A stretch of 64,000 nt of DNA from Lacibacter luteus (GTDB lineage Bacteria > Bacteroidota > Bacteroidia > Chitinophagales > Chitinophagaceae): positions 1,240,001 through 1,304,000 of the forward strand of contig NZ_SDHW01000001.1 of NCBI RefSeq assembly GCF_004118265.1. The letters are read 5' to 3'. Positions 42,430-51,891 of this stretch are shown one piece after another; within the stretch, counting starts at the first letter, position 1, and the number at the start of each line of letters is the position of its first letter. A program made the translations under genes and the position numbers. Under the pieces are notes generated by a model, which was given only the letters and a program-made list of their open reading frames with translations, was not told where the DNA came from and ran no database searches.

Positions 42430-45294
42430 ATGAATCTTTTTGAAGCACAACAAAACGAATTTTCCCGCAGACACATTGGTACTACAGGATCGGAAGCAAG
42501 CTTATTAAAAACCATTGGCGTAAACAGCCTGGATGAACTGATCGACAAAACCGTACCGGCAGCCATCCGCCACAACGAAAAACTCAACCTGCCCGATGCA
42601 ATGAGTGAAGCTGATCTGCTGAAGCATCTGAAAGACGTTTCGCTCAACAATAAATTATTCAAAACTTATATTGGCCAGGGTTATTACGATACCATTACGC
42701 CTTCTGTAATTCTGCGTAATGTTTTTGAAAACCCGGGCTGGTACACACAGTACACCCCTTACCAGGCCGAAATTTCGCAAGGCCGTTTGGAAAGCTTACT
42801 CAACTTCCAAACCATGGTGAGCGATCTTACCGGTTTACCGATTGCCAATGCTTCGCTGCTCGATGAAGCAACTGCTGCTGCAGAAGCAATGAACATGCTG
42901 TTTCATCATGTAAACAAAACAGATGTTATTAAAGCACCGAAGTTCTTTGTAGACAACGAAGTGTTCCCGCAAACAAAAGATGTACTCATTACCCGTGGTA
43001 CACCGCTGGGCATTCAACTTGTTTTCGGCGATTATAAAACTGCTGCCATTGATGAAACTTATTTTGGTGCATTGGTGCAGTACCCTAACAATATCGGTTC
43101 AGTTGAAGATTACCGTGCATTTATTCAGCAGGTGCAAAGTGTAGGTGGATTTGTGGCAATGGCAACTGATCTGTTGGCATTAACGTTGATTACTTCACCA
43201 GGCGAACTGGGTGCTGATGTTGCTTTTGGTTCGGCACAGCGTTTTGGTGTACCTCTTGGTTATGGCGGACCACATGCTGCGTTCTTCACCACCAAAGATG
43301 AATTTAAACGTTCTATCCCCGGCCGTATCATTGGTGTAAGTATTGATGCACAAAACAACCGTGCATTACGTATGGCGTTGCAAACACGTGAGCAACACAT
43401 CAAACGTGAAAAAGCTACTTCAAATATTTGTACGGCACAGGCATTACTCGCCAACATGGCTGCTATGTATGCTGTGTATCATGGTCCGCAGGGATTAAAA
43501 GCCATTGCAACACGTGTAGCCGTATTAACACAGGTTGTGGGCGATGCATTGGCAGAAAGAGGTTTTGGATTAGTAAGCAATTCCTTCTTCGATACCATTG
43601 CCGTTAAAGTAGCAGATCTTGCAACTGTAAAAGCAAAAGCAGAAAAACAGGAGATCAACCTGCGTATCATTGATACAACAACAGTTGGTATTTCTATTGA
43701 TGAAACAACCAACCTTGAAGATCTCTACGATCTCATCAACTGTTTTGTAAACGATGTTGATCCTGTTCATTTTTCTGTTGAAGAAGATGTGCAACTGAAC
43801 CACATCCCTGCATCTCTCGTTCGTGAAAGCGCCTACTTAACGCATCCGAATTTTAATACGCATAACAGCGAAAGCCAGATGATGCGTTACATGAAACAAC
43901 TGGAGAACAAAGATCTTTCGTTGAATACATCTATGATCTCATTGGGTAGCTGCACCATGAAACTGAATGCTGCTACACAAATGATGCCGTTGAGCTGGGC
44001 ACATTGGAGCAAAATACATCCATTTGCACCGGCCGATCAAACAAAAGGTTATCAACAGATCGTTGATGAATTATCAGAATACTTAGCAGAGATCACCGGT
44101 TTTGATGCAACCAGTCTGCAACCAAACAGTGGTGCACAAGGTGAGTATGCTGGTTTGTTAGCCATCCGTGATTATCATTTGGCAAACGGACATGCAAACC
44201 GTAACGTTATTTTGATTCCTATTTCTGCACACGGAACAAATCCTGCAAGTGCGGTAATGGTGGGTATGAAAGTAGTGGTGGTAAAAGCATTGGAGAACGG
44301 GTACATTGATGTGGCCGACTTTAAAGCAAAAGCAGAACAACACAGCGCCAACCTTGCAGGTGTGATGATCACTTACCCAAGTACCTATGGCATTTTTGAA
44401 GAAAGCGTAAAAGAAATTTGCGCTATCGTTCACCAGCACGGCGGACAAGTGTACATGGATGGTGCAAATATGAATGCACAGGTTGGTTTAACATCACCCG
44501 GTTTAATTGGTGCTGATGTTTGTCACCTGAACCTGCATAAAACATTTGCAATTCCACACGGTGGCGGCGGCCCCGGCATGGGACCTATTTGTGTGAAAGC
44601 ACATCTTGCTCCTTACCTGCCCGGTCATGTTGATCAAAATGGAAAGGGTGCAGTAAGTGCAGCTCCTTATGGTTCGGCTTCTATCCTGCTCATCAGTTAT
44701 GCATATATCCGTTTGTTGGGTGCAGATGGTGTAAAACGTGCAACTGAATATGCTATTCTCAATGCCAACTACATGAAGGCAAGATTGAAAAAAGATTTTG
44801 ATATTCTTTATACAGGTGCTAACGGTACATGCGCACACGAATTTATTGTTGATCTGCGTCCGTTTAAAAACACAGCTGGTATTGAAGCAGAAGATGTAGC
44901 AAAACGTTTGATGGATTATGGTTTCCATGCACCAACAATGAGCTTCCCTGTACCCGGTACGATCATGATCGAACCAACAGAAAGTGAAGACAAAGCTGAG
45001 CTTGATCGTTTTTGTGATGCATTACTCAGCATTCGTCAGGAGATCAGTGCTGTTGAAGATGGTACTGCTGATAAAGCTGATAATCCATTAAAGCATGCAC
45101 CGCATACACAGTTTGTGGTGATGGCTGATGAATGGAATCATGCATACAGCAGACAACAGGCTGCATTTCCATTGTACTATGTAACACAAAACAAATTCTG
45201 GCCAAGTGTAAGCCGCATCAACAATACATACGGTGACCGTAACCTCATTTGTACTTGCGAACCTGTTAGCAGTTATATGGAAGAAGAAGCGTAA
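42430..45294 (+). CDS. gcvP: Glycine dehydrogenase (decarboxylating) GcvP
   Basis: 954 residues, the fused alpha2-type P-protein of the glycine cleavage system. It decarboxylates glycine with PLP and passes the aminomethyl group to GcvH. N-terminal [21 protein letters not shown], then [22 protein letters not shown] and the PLP site [20 protein letters not shown] with Lys704. No gcvT or gcvH is adjacent. A hairpin terminator follows 30 bp on. Confidence 0.97.
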   Translation: MNLFEAQQNEFSRRHIGTTGSEASLLKTIGVNSLDELIDKTVPAAIRHNEKLNLPDAMSEADLLKHLKDVSLNNKLFKTYIGQGYYDTITPSVILRNVFENPGWYTQYTPYQAEISQGRLESLLNFQTMVSDLTGLPIANASLLDEATAAAEAMNMLFHHVNKTDVIKAPKFFVDNEVFPQTKDVLITRGTPLGIQLVFGDYKTAAIDETYFGALVQYPNNIGSVEDYRAFIQQVQSVGGFVAMATDLLALTLITSPGELGADVAFGSAQRFGVPLGYGGPHAAFFTTKDEFKRSIPGRIIGVSIDAQNNRALRMALQTREQHIKREKATSNICTAQALLANMAAMYAVYHGPQGLKAIATRVAVLTQVVGDALAERGFGLVSNSFFDTIAVKVADLATVKAKAEKQEINLRIIDTTTVGISIDETTNLEDLYDLINCFVNDVDPVHFSVEEDVQLNHIPASLVRESAYLTHPNFNTHNSESQMMRYMKQLENKDLSLNTSMISLGSCTMKLNAATQMMPLSWAHWSKIHPFAPADQTKGYQQIVDELSEYLAEITGFDATSLQPNSGAQGEYAGLLAIRDYHLANGHANRNVILIPISAHGTNPASAVMVGMKVVVVKALENGYIDVADFKAKAEQHSANLAGVMITYPSTYGIFEESVKEICAIVHQHGGQVYMDGANMNAQVGLTSPGLIGADVCHLNLHKTFAIPHGGGGPGMGPICVKAHLAPYLPGHVDQNGKGAVSAAPYGSASILLISYAYIRLLGADGVKRATEYAILNANYMKARLKKDFDILYTGANGTCAHEFIVDLRPFKNTAGIEAEDVAKRLMDYGFHAPTMSFPVPGTIMIEPTESEDKAELDRFCDALLSIRQEISAVEDGTADKADNPLKHAPHTQFVVMADEWNHAYSRQQAAFPLYYVTQNKFWPSVSRINNTYGDRNLICTCEPVSSYMEEEA

Positions 45295-45324
45295 TTAAAT
45301 AAGCAAATAGTGAATTGGCAATAT

Positions 45325-45362
45325 GCAAACGCCCCGTTCAGTGAACGGGGCGTTTGCTTTAT
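45325..45362 (+). terminator. gcvP terminator
   Basis: GCAAACGCCCCGTTCA pairs perfectly with TGAACGGGGCGTTTGC (45342-45357) around a single unpaired base, followed by TTTATA. It may also stop the convergent DoxX-like gene. Confidence 0.8.
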
Positions 45363-45380
45363 ACTAGGCTCAAAAATTCT

Positions 45381-45764
45381 TTAGCTATTCACAGCTGTTT
45401 TCTTTTTCCAGAAATAATAAGAAAGCACTCCGGGAATAATCCACATCAACATTCCTAACATCTGCGGATCAAATTTTCCTGATGCAGCAATACCTGAATA
45501 AACAGCAGCCAACAGATCAAAAAACAATCCTGCATAAGCCCACTCTTTTACTGTTTTGGGTAGTGGAAGTAACAACGCAATTACACCAACGATCTTTGCC
45601 CAACTGATAAACTGGATAAAATAAATGGGGTAGCCTAAAAATTTATGAAAGATCTCAATTGTTTGCTCATTTGGTCCAATACCACCTACAGAAGAAAAGA
45701 TCATCAGAGCGCCGAAGATGAGTGTAAAAACCCAGTAAAGAATGTTGATTGTTTTTGGTTGCAT
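45381..45764 (-). CDS. DoxX-like family membrane protein
   Basis: 127 residues, four predicted helices: INILYWVFTLIFGALMIFSSV, YPIYFIQFISWAKIVGVIALLLP, EWAYAGLFFDLLAAVYSGIAA, LMWIIPGVLSYYFWKKK. This is the DoxX-like pattern (PF13564). Function is unclear: quinone-linked or thiol/sulfur metabolism in some relatives. A TAGCTTTG box lies upstream at 45805-45812. Confidence 0.85.
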   Translation of the reverse strand: MQPKTINILYWVFTLIFGALMIFSSVGGIGPNEQTIEIFHKFLGYPIYFIQFISWAKIVGVIALLLPLPKTVKEWAYAGLFFDLLAAVYSGIAASGKFDPQMLGMLMWIIPGVLSYYFWKKKTAVNS

Positions 45765-45804
45765 GATAAATTGGTTTATGTTTTTGATTGAATGATTGTT
45801 TAAA

Positions 45805-45812
45805 CAAAGCTA
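45805..45812 (-). promoter_or_regulatory. -7 promoter element of the DoxX-like gene
   Basis: TAGCTTTG (minus strand), about 40 nt before the ATG. The box matches the consensus exactly. Confidence 0.5.
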
Positions 45813-45957
45813 CTTGTGCAATTATGAAATTTGCATGTGCAGGTACGACAAACTATAAGGCCATTTCCGACAAATTACATCAAGTTCACTTCATTTCTAT
45901 AAACGGCTGATGGTTTCCATCAAAACATTGTAACTTCTCATCCTAAATCAACACGCA

Positions 45958-46809
45958 ATGGATCAGCAAATTATTAATCTATACGACGAATACACTCATA
46001 AGCCACTTCCACGAAGTGAGTTCATGAAACGCTTAGCAATACTCACAGGCAGCACTGCAGCGGCAGTCGCTATTCTCCCCTTTCTCGAAGGCAACTATGC
46101 CAAAGCTGCTGTTACTCCCGATGATGATCTGTTTACTGAATACATTACTTACCCTGCAGTAACAGGTGAAATGAAAGCTTATGTTGCCCGGCCAAAGAAG
46201 GAAGCAAAATATGGAACAGTTGTAGTGATACACGAGAACCGTGGATTGAATGCGCATATTGAAGATGTGGCACGCCGTGCAGCAAAAGCAGGTTTCCTTG
46301 CTATTGCACCCAATGCACTTGCTCCATTAGGTGGCACACCGGCAAATGAAGATGAAGCAAGAACTTTGTTTACAAAACTGAATGCGCAGGAAACACAAAC
46401 CAACTTTGTCAACATGTTCAACTATCTCAAAACAAGAAAAGACAGTAACGGAAAATTTGGTTGTGTTGGTTTTTGCTGGGGCGGTGGCATGAGCAATACA
46501 CTTGCCGTAAACGTTCCTGAATTAAAAGCAGCAGTTGCGTTTTATGGACGACAAGCTGCTGTTGCAGATGTACCAAAGATAAAATCAGCCGTACAATTAC
46601 ATTATGCAGCACTCGACGAACGTATCAATGCAGGCATTACTGCATATGAACAGGCTTTGAAAGATAACAAGATCACGTATGAGTTATACATGTATCCCGA
46701 TGTGAATCATGCATTCCACAACGACACTGCTCCTACCCGTTATAACGAAGCCGCCGCAAAACTTGCATGGCAACGTACGATTGATTTCTTTAAAAAACAT
46801 TTAGCATAG
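45958..46809 (+). CDS. Dienelactone hydrolase family protein
   Basis: 283 residues. The N-terminus carries RRxF-less Tat-like LPRSEFMKRLAILTGSTAAA, with export likely. The hydrolase domain has GTVVVIHENRGLNAHI, the nucleophile elbow GFCWGGG with C173, Asp in ALDERINAG and His in PDVNHAFHND, the complete Cys/Asp/His triad. The enzyme type hydrolyses dienelactone or related esters; the substrate is unknown. Confidence 0.92.
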   Translation: MDQQIINLYDEYTHKPLPRSEFMKRLAILTGSTAAAVAILPFLEGNYAKAAVTPDDDLFTEYITYPAVTGEMKAYVARPKKEAKYGTVVVIHENRGLNAHIEDVARRAAKAGFLAIAPNALAPLGGTPANEDEARTLFTKLNAQETQTNFVNMFNYLKTRKDSNGKFGCVGFCWGGGMSNTLAVNVPELKAAVAFYGRQAAVADVPKIKSAVQLHYAALDERINAGITAYEQALKDNKITYELYMYPDVNHAFHNDTAPTRYNEAAAKLAWQRTIDFFKKHLA

Positions 46810-46834
46810 TATCCCATCTTAACCATTAAACGAA

Positions 46835-46866
46835 CAAAAGGAAGTCATTGGCTTCCTTTTTGTTTG
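46835..46866 (+). terminator. Dienelactone hydrolase gene terminator
   Basis: CAAAAGGAAG / CTTCCTTTTTG stem with a 7-nt loop and a T-rich tail, about 26 bp after the stop. Confidence 0.8.
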
Positions 46867-46960
46867 TAAACAATCGCAAACAACTAATTTCTTCTTAATA
46901 GTTTTACGATTGAAAGCATCCATTTTAAAAACACTTATTTTGCACAGCTATCAACATCTT

Positions 46961-48868
46961 ATGAATCGACTCATCATTTGCTTCCTCAGCCTGTTTATTG
47001 TAATAACCGCATCCAATGCACAAGCTCCGCCGAAAAGAGAATTGCGGGCTGCATGGGTATCTACCTTTTTAAATCTTGATTGGCCAAGTACATCTGTACG
47101 CACTGTGCAGGAAGTAAAAGATTCTGTTATCAAGTTGCTCGATATGCATCAGCAAACAGGTATCAATGCTATTTACTTCCAGGTAAGAAATGAATGCGAT
47201 GCTGTTTACCCAAGCAAATTAGAACCGTGGAGTGCTTCTGTAACAGGAACGCAGGGTGTTGCACCAGCAGCCGGTTTCGATCCATTACAATTCATGATCG
47301 ATGAATGTCGTAAACGTGGTATTGAAATACATGCATGGTTCAATCCTTACCGTGCAGTAAACAATTATAATCTTATCGGTAATTATGCTTCAACGCATGT
47401 TGCCAAAACACATCCCGAATGGTTGCTTGCACAAGGTTCGTTGCGCATCCTCAACCCGGGTATTCCTGCTGTGCGTGATTATGTTATTTCCATTGTAATG
47501 GATGCATTACGTCGTTACGATATTGATGGCATTCATTACGATGATTATTTTTATCCTTATCCCGGTGCCGGCGGCACGAGTGCACGGTTTAATGATGATG
47601 CAAGCTTTGCTGCTTACGCAAGAGGTTTCAACAATCAAAGTGATTGGCGGAGAGATAACATCAACCTGTTGATTCAACGCAGCTACGACAGTATTAAAAC
47701 AGTAAAACCATGGGTAAAATTTGGTGTATCGCCTTTTGGTATCTGGCGCAATAAAAGCAGTGATGCAACAGGATCGGTAACAAGTGGTCTGCAGAGCTAC
47801 AGTGAAATATATGCTGATACAAAAAAATGGTTGCAGCAGGGATGGGTTGATTATGTTACACCACAAATTTACTGGAGCATTGGTTTTACTACTGCAGATT
47901 ATGCTGTACTTATACCGTGGTGGAACAGTATTGCAAATGGCCGGCATATTTACAGCGGACAGGCTGTTTATAAATTAAATGCAGAATTAGACAATGATCC
48001 AAGATGGAATAATGCATCACAAATCAATAACCAGGTGCGGCTGAACAGAACATACAGCAATGTGTTAGGCAGCACCTTTTTTCGCACCCGTTATTTTATG
48101 ATCAACCCGTTACATTTCCGGGATTCATTGGAAGAGCATCTCTACACTGCACCTGCACTATTACCAACAATGCCCTGGCGTGATAACAACCCCCCACAAC
48201 CGGTAAGTAATGTAACGGCGCAGATCAAAAACAATCATGTACAACTCAGTTGGACAAAACCTGCAGCTGCAACAAATGAACTGGACAAAGTAAGACAGTT
48301 TGTGGTGTACCGTTTTAACAATGCTACAGTGAATTTAGATGATGTTGAAGCAATACAATATGTTACTGCCAACGATCAAACAACAACATTTATTGACAGC
48401 AATCTTACGTCAACGGTTTACTATTACGTAGTTACAAGTCTCGATCGTTTCCATAACGAAAGTGTGGCAAGCAATGTAAAAGAAGTATCGCTTCTGCCGG
48501 TAACCATTGCCGTTACACCTAAACCGGTTGTTGAAAATCCTAAACCTACAGATGAAAAACCGAAACCTGCTGTTGAAAAACCGCAGCCACAAGTAACAAG
48601 CCCTGCGCAGGATATTGAAATGATCGCCAATCCAAACCCCGCAGCAACACATACGATCATCAACTATACTTTAAATAAGCGAACTGCAGTTTTACTCTTT
48701 GTACTTGATAGCGATGGAAGAGAAATCATGAAACTGGTAGATGGCTTTCAATCAATCGGCAAACAGTTGGTTCGCTTTAATACCAGTAACTTACTTGCAG
48801 GTACATATATTGTAAAGTTGCAGATAGATAATTTTGAGAAAACATTAAAGGTGGTGGTTGCAAAATAA
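46961..48868 (+). CDS. GHL10-type glycosylhydrolase exported by T9SS
   Basis: 635 residues from ATG 46961 (a TTG 51 bp upstream has no signal value). Signal NRLIICFLSLFIVITASNAQ, then the DUF187/GHL10 domain (PKRELRAAWVSTFLNLDWPS, GIEIHAWFNPYRAVN, DGIHYDDYFYPYP, VKFGVSPFGIWRNKSSD), an Fn3 domain (about 430-525), a Pro/Lys/Glu linker (KPVVENPKPTDEKPKPAVEK) and a type A sorting domain ending GTYIVKLQIDNFEKTLKVVV. Probably a cell-surface or secreted glycosidase; related enzymes act on bacterial polysaccharides. It needs the T9SS machinery, encoded elsewhere. Confidence 0.93.
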   Translation: MNRLIICFLSLFIVITASNAQAPPKRELRAAWVSTFLNLDWPSTSVRTVQEVKDSVIKLLDMHQQTGINAIYFQVRNECDAVYPSKLEPWSASVTGTQGVAPAAGFDPLQFMIDECRKRGIEIHAWFNPYRAVNNYNLIGNYASTHVAKTHPEWLLAQGSLRILNPGIPAVRDYVISIVMDALRRYDIDGIHYDDYFYPYPGAGGTSARFNDDASFAAYARGFNNQSDWRRDNINLLIQRSYDSIKTVKPWVKFGVSPFGIWRNKSSDATGSVTSGLQSYSEIYADTKKWLQQGWVDYVTPQIYWSIGFTTADYAVLIPWWNSIANGRHIYSGQAVYKLNAELDNDPRWNNASQINNQVRLNRTYSNVLGSTFFRTRYFMINPLHFRDSLEEHLYTAPALLPTMPWRDNNPPQPVSNVTAQIKNNHVQLSWTKPAAATNELDKVRQFVVYRFNNATVNLDDVEAIQYVTANDQTTTFIDSNLTSTVYYYVVTSLDRFHNESVASNVKEVSLLPVTIAVTPKPVVENPKPTDEKPKPAVEKPQPQVTSPAQDIEMIANPNPAATHTIINYTLNKRTAVLLFVLDSDGREIMKLVDGFQSIGKQLVRFNTSNLLAGTYIVKLQIDNFEKTLKVVVAK

Positions 48869-48950
48869 TTGATAGTTGATAATGGATAATTGCCGGGGCA
48901 TTTGATTGTTGCATCTGCATTATCCACTATCCATTTTTCATTATCCATTC
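48869..48950. repeat. Spacer with inverted TTATCCA words
   Basis: GATAGTTGATAATGGATAAT (48871-48890) and ATTATCCACTATCCATTTTT (48919-48938) form inverted, self-similar arms; a further ATTATCCATT copy lies at 48940-48949. Confidence 0.55.
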
Positions 48951-48954
48951 ATCC

Positions 48955-48962
48955 TACCTTTG
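48955..48962 (+). promoter_or_regulatory. -7 promoter element of the fRMsr gene
   Basis: TACCTTTG, 16 nt before the ATG; a short leader of about 10 nt is predicted. Confidence 0.55.
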
Positions 48963-48978
48963 CACAAATATTTTCCCC

Positions 48979-49473
48979 ATGGCAGAAGACCTACACATCA
49001 TACAGGGAACAAAGGAAGAGCAATACAAAGAACTCATTCCGCAGATCAAAGGATTGCTGGAAGGCGAACCCGATCTTACAGCTAATCTGGGTAATATCTG
49101 TGCTGCACTGAAAGAACAGTTTGGCTGGTTGTGGGTTGGGTTTTATGTGGTGAAGTCTGCCATCAAATCTGCTGAACCGGAATTGGTGTTGAGTACATTT
49201 CAAGGACCGGTTGCCTGTACACGCATCCGCAAAGGAAGAGGTGTTTGCGGCAGTTCATGGGCCGAAGCAAAAACACTCATTGTTCCTGATGTAGAAAAAT
49301 TCCCGGGTCATATTGCCTGCAGCAGTTTAAGCAGATCAGAAATTGTATTGCCCGTTATCCGCAACAACGAAGTAGTAGCGGTGTTGGATGTTGACAGTGT
49401 TGATTTGCATACGTTTGATACAACGGATCAGCAATACCTCGAAGAGATCATCAGCTTTATTGAATGGAAGTAA
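48979..49473 (+). CDS. msrC: Free methionine-(R)-sulfoxide reductase, GAF type
   Basis: 164 residues, a GAF domain with all three conserved Cys: C80 (GPVACTRIRKG), C90 (GRGVCGSSW) and C114 (GHIACSSLSRSEIVLP). It reduces free Met-R-SO with thioredoxin, Cys114 being the likely catalytic residue. The cytosolic enzyme is about the usual length. The ATG follows a -7 box. Confidence 0.93.
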   Translation: MAEDLHIIQGTKEEQYKELIPQIKGLLEGEPDLTANLGNICAALKEQFGWLWVGFYVVKSAIKSAEPELVLSTFQGPVACTRIRKGRGVCGSSWAEAKTLIVPDVEKFPGHIACSSLSRSEIVLPVIRNNEVVAVLDVDSVDLHTFDTTDQQYLEEIISFIEWK

Positions 49474-49476
49474 TAC

Positions 49477-50541
49477 ATGCTGCATATGCAAAAGAATAAT
49501 GTATTGCTTTATGGTGCCAATGGTTATACCGGCGAACTGATTGCCCGTTATGCACGTGAATACAATCTGCAACCCATTCTTGCTGGAAGAAACGAAGCGA
49601 AGATTGCAGCACTCGCCAACCAATATCAACTTCCCTATCGCATTTTTTCATTGGATGATGCAACAGTTCTTCATCAGCAATTAGCCGATGTGCAACTGGT
49701 TATCCATGCAGCAGGACCGTTTTCCCTCACTGCCAAACAAATGATCGAAGCATGCATCGCCACACAAACACATTACATCGACATCAACGGCGATATACCT
49801 GTTTTTGAATTCATCAAACAATATGATACAGCAGCAAAGCAAGCCAACGTTATGTTGTTACCCGGCGCAGGGTTTGATGTAATTCCTACCGATTGTATTG
49901 CACTTCGTTTGAAAAACGAATTACCTGATGCCACACATCTGCAATTGGCATTCATCAGCAGTGGTGGCGGGTTAAGTCATGGCACTGCTACCACAATGAT
50001 CCAGCGTATTGGCGAAAAAGCATTGGTACGCAGCAATCATCAACTTGTACAAAAACCGTTTGGTCATAAAGGCATGTGGTTAAATGCAGCCGGGCAAAAA
50101 CGTTTTGTAATGAGTTTGCAGTGGGGCGATATTTCAACAGCACATCACACAACCGGCATTCCCAACATTGAAGTATTTACAGGAATGAAACCAACGGTAT
50201 ATCGCTTACTTAAATTTCAATTTCTCTTCAACTGGTTGCTGCGTACTTCTTTCATACGCAAACGTCTTCAACAACGTATTGATGCGGCACCTGCAGGCCC
50301 AACAGATGAACAACGCAGCAAAAGCAATACATTCATCTGGGGTAAAGTATGGAATGCAAAAGCTGAAGAACGAACGGCTTCTTTACAATGTGGCAATGGT
50401 TACAGTGTAACTGCATGGGGTTGCTTACACATTGCACTACAAATTGTACAGGGAAAATTCAAAGCAGGTTATCAAACACCGGCATCGGTTTACGGCGAAA
50501 CACTCATTTTTCAATTGCCCGATAGTAAAAAAATCAGCTAG
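49477..50541 (+). CDS. Saccharopine-dehydrogenase-like NAD(P)-binding protein
   Basis: 354 residues. Rossmann GANGYTGELIARYARE at the start, LAGRNEAKIAALANQY, VIHAAGPFSLTAKQMIEACI, HYIDINGDIPVFEFI. It resembles the Sacchrp_dh_NADP group (trans-acting enoyl reductase/carboxynorspermidine-like). The substrate is unknown. It starts 3 bp after the fRMsr stop (ATG at 49477 or 49486) and ends in a 4-bp tail overlap with the minus-strand gene. Confidence 0.85.
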   Translation: MLHMQKNNVLLYGANGYTGELIARYAREYNLQPILAGRNEAKIAALANQYQLPYRIFSLDDATVLHQQLADVQLVIHAAGPFSLTAKQMIEACIATQTHYIDINGDIPVFEFIKQYDTAAKQANVMLLPGAGFDVIPTDCIALRLKNELPDATHLQLAFISSGGGLSHGTATTMIQRIGEKALVRSNHQLVQKPFGHKGMWLNAAGQKRFVMSLQWGDISTAHHTTGIPNIEVFTGMKPTVYRLLKFQFLFNWLLRTSFIRKRLQQRIDAAPAGPTDEQRSKSNTFIWGKVWNAKAEERTASLQCGNGYSVTAWGCLHIALQIVQGKFKAGYQTPASVYGETLIFQLPDSKKIS

Positions 50542-51080
50542 GGCAGCTCATAAGCATTGGCATTATAGGTTACCAGAAATACTTTTGCTTTTCGTGGTGC
50601 AATCAAACCAAATATCCTCGTCACTAATTCTCCTTTTACTTTTCGCTGCCCTTTTGGCTTACGGTTAAAATCGTAACGATCAATAAATGTAACAGGCAAC
50701 TGCTCGTTGTTATATACAACGGTAATATTTCCCAATGCCCAGCCAAAGTAATCATCGTCACTAAGGTTTGCAGGGATCACACAATAATCTTTTGTTACCG
50801 GTCGGCAGTTTGTTGTGGACGATGGCAATAAACGTAGCAACGCTTTCATCTTTTGAAAATCAGCAGTAGAAAGTTCAAACGCAGTACCACTGCCCTGCAG
50901 GTAATGTTTCAGTAAAGCACGTTCAAGCGGAGAATTAAGTTTGGGATGCATGCAAATAACCTGGTAAAAGATTTTGCGATAACCTTTCAAACGAACGTTT
51001 TTCTCTGCAACAACAGTTGAGTCGCCTGCTTTTGTAAACGCAGGAAGCAAGAGGAACAGTAAAAACAGGTAACGCAGCAT
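50538..51080 (-). CDS. Unknown secreted protein
   Basis: 180 residues from the likely ATG 51080 (a longer start at 51110 is possible). Signal MLRYLFLLFLLLPAFTKA; then a conserved-looking KNVRLKGYRKIFYQVICMHPKLN, SLERALL-like helix and a beta-rich C-terminus (NITVVYNNEQLPVTFIDRYD). I do not recognise it. It overlaps the preceding convergent gene by 4 bp. Confidence 0.7.
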   Translation of the reverse strand: MLRYLFLLFLLLPAFTKAGDSTVVAEKNVRLKGYRKIFYQVICMHPKLNSPLERALLKHYLQGSGTAFELSTADFQKMKALLRLLPSSTTNCRPVTKDYCVIPANLSDDDYFGWALGNITVVYNNEQLPVTFIDRYDFNRKPKGQRKVKGELVTRIFGLIAPRKAKVFLVTYNANAYELP

Positions 51081-51134
51081 GCGGGTTAAAAATAACAAAT
51101 TTCGTTGCACTGAAATTCTTTTGCGTGCATGAAG

Positions 51135-51142
51135 TAGCTTTG
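51135..51142 (+). promoter_or_regulatory. -7 element at the J-domain gene start
   Basis: TAGCTTTG, then CGGCT, then the CTG codon at 51148. The TAGCTTTGCGGC block matches that before the ABC permease gene. Confidence 0.5.
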
Positions 51143-51147
51143 CGGCT

Positions 51148-51795
51148 CTGAAAGATTATTACTCCATACTTGAAATTGAACCATCGGCAAGCTTACCTGA
51201 AATAAAGCAGGCTTACCGTAAGCTGGTGATGCTTTATCACCCCGATAAAAACAACGACGACCCGTATGCACTTGCACGTTTCGCCGAAATAAAAGAAGCG
51301 TATGAAGTGCTCACCAATCCACAGAAAAAAGAACTGTATTTACAGGAACGATGGTTATACAAAGCAAGTGGTAAAAAAATAGGCGAAGAATTAATTACAG
51401 CGCCTGCCATACTTATAAAATGCCTGGAGCTGAACAAGCAGGTGGCCACGATGGATATTCATCGTATGAATTACAAAGCTGTTGCCGAACGCATGACAAA
51501 GCTGCTGAACGATGATACCATCAGCATATTGATCGATCAGAAAGAAACCGATGTACACGCATCGATTATTGCCAGCATGCTAAAAAGCATACAGCCCTTT
51601 CCGTACACAGCAGCAAAACCTGTCGCCAACCAGCTTTTTAAATTAGCTGTTCATCTTCCCGAATGGAACAAACATATTTTTCAAAGCATGCAGAAAAAAC
51701 AGCAGCAGGAAAAATGGAGATGGCTCAATCCCCTGCTCATCGTATTACTCACCATTGCCATTTGTTTTCTTATCTGGTACAATGCACATTTCTGA
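51148..51795 (+). CDS. J-domain protein with a C-terminal TM helix, non-ATG start
   Basis: 215 residues if begun at CTG 51148. An in-frame stop lies at 51130-51132, and the first ATG/GTG codons in frame (51226-51231) would remove helix I of the J domain. J-domain: LKDYYSILEIEPSASLPEI, KQAYRKLVMLYHPDKNN with the HPD motif (H34-P-D), then EVLTNPQKKELY. The middle is unknown; the last helix is LNPLLIVLLTIAICFLIWY, a tail anchor. The HPD loop shows it can stimulate an Hsp70. The start codon is uncertain. Confidence 0.7.
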   Translation: MKDYYSILEIEPSASLPEIKQAYRKLVMLYHPDKNNDDPYALARFAEIKEAYEVLTNPQKKELYLQERWLYKASGKKIGEELITAPAILIKCLELNKQVATMDIHRMNYKAVAERMTKLLNDDTISILIDQKETDVHASIIASMLKSIQPFPYTAAKPVANQLFKLAVHLPEWNKHIFQSMQKKQQQEKWRWLNPLLIVLLTIAICFLIWYNAHF

Positions 51796-51796
51796 C

Positions 51797-51870
51797 GTCG
51801 GATTTATGATGTAGGATGTAAATACATTTCAAAGTTCAGAAAATCATACATCCTAAATCAGCCATCCGAC
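51797..51870. repeat. Inverted repeat spacer before the ABC-F gene
   Basis: Left arm GTCGGATTTATGATGTAGGA (continuing to 51820) and right arm TACATCCTAAATCAGCCATC (to 51870) pair over about 24 bp with a few mismatches, enclosing 26 bp. Confidence 0.65.
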
Positions 51871-51879
51871 ATGTTCAAC

Positions 51880-51887
51880 TATCTTTG
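51880..51887 (+). promoter_or_regulatory. ABC-F gene -7 element, leaderless type
   Basis: TATCTTTG, then CGCC, then ATG 51892; this decides the start over ATG 51871, which lies upstream of the box. Confidence 0.6.
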
Positions 51888-51891
51888 CGCC

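Noticed and set aside
48955-48978. Leaderless call for the fRMsr gene
   Set aside because: The -7 box is 16 nt from the ATG, so a short leader is expected.
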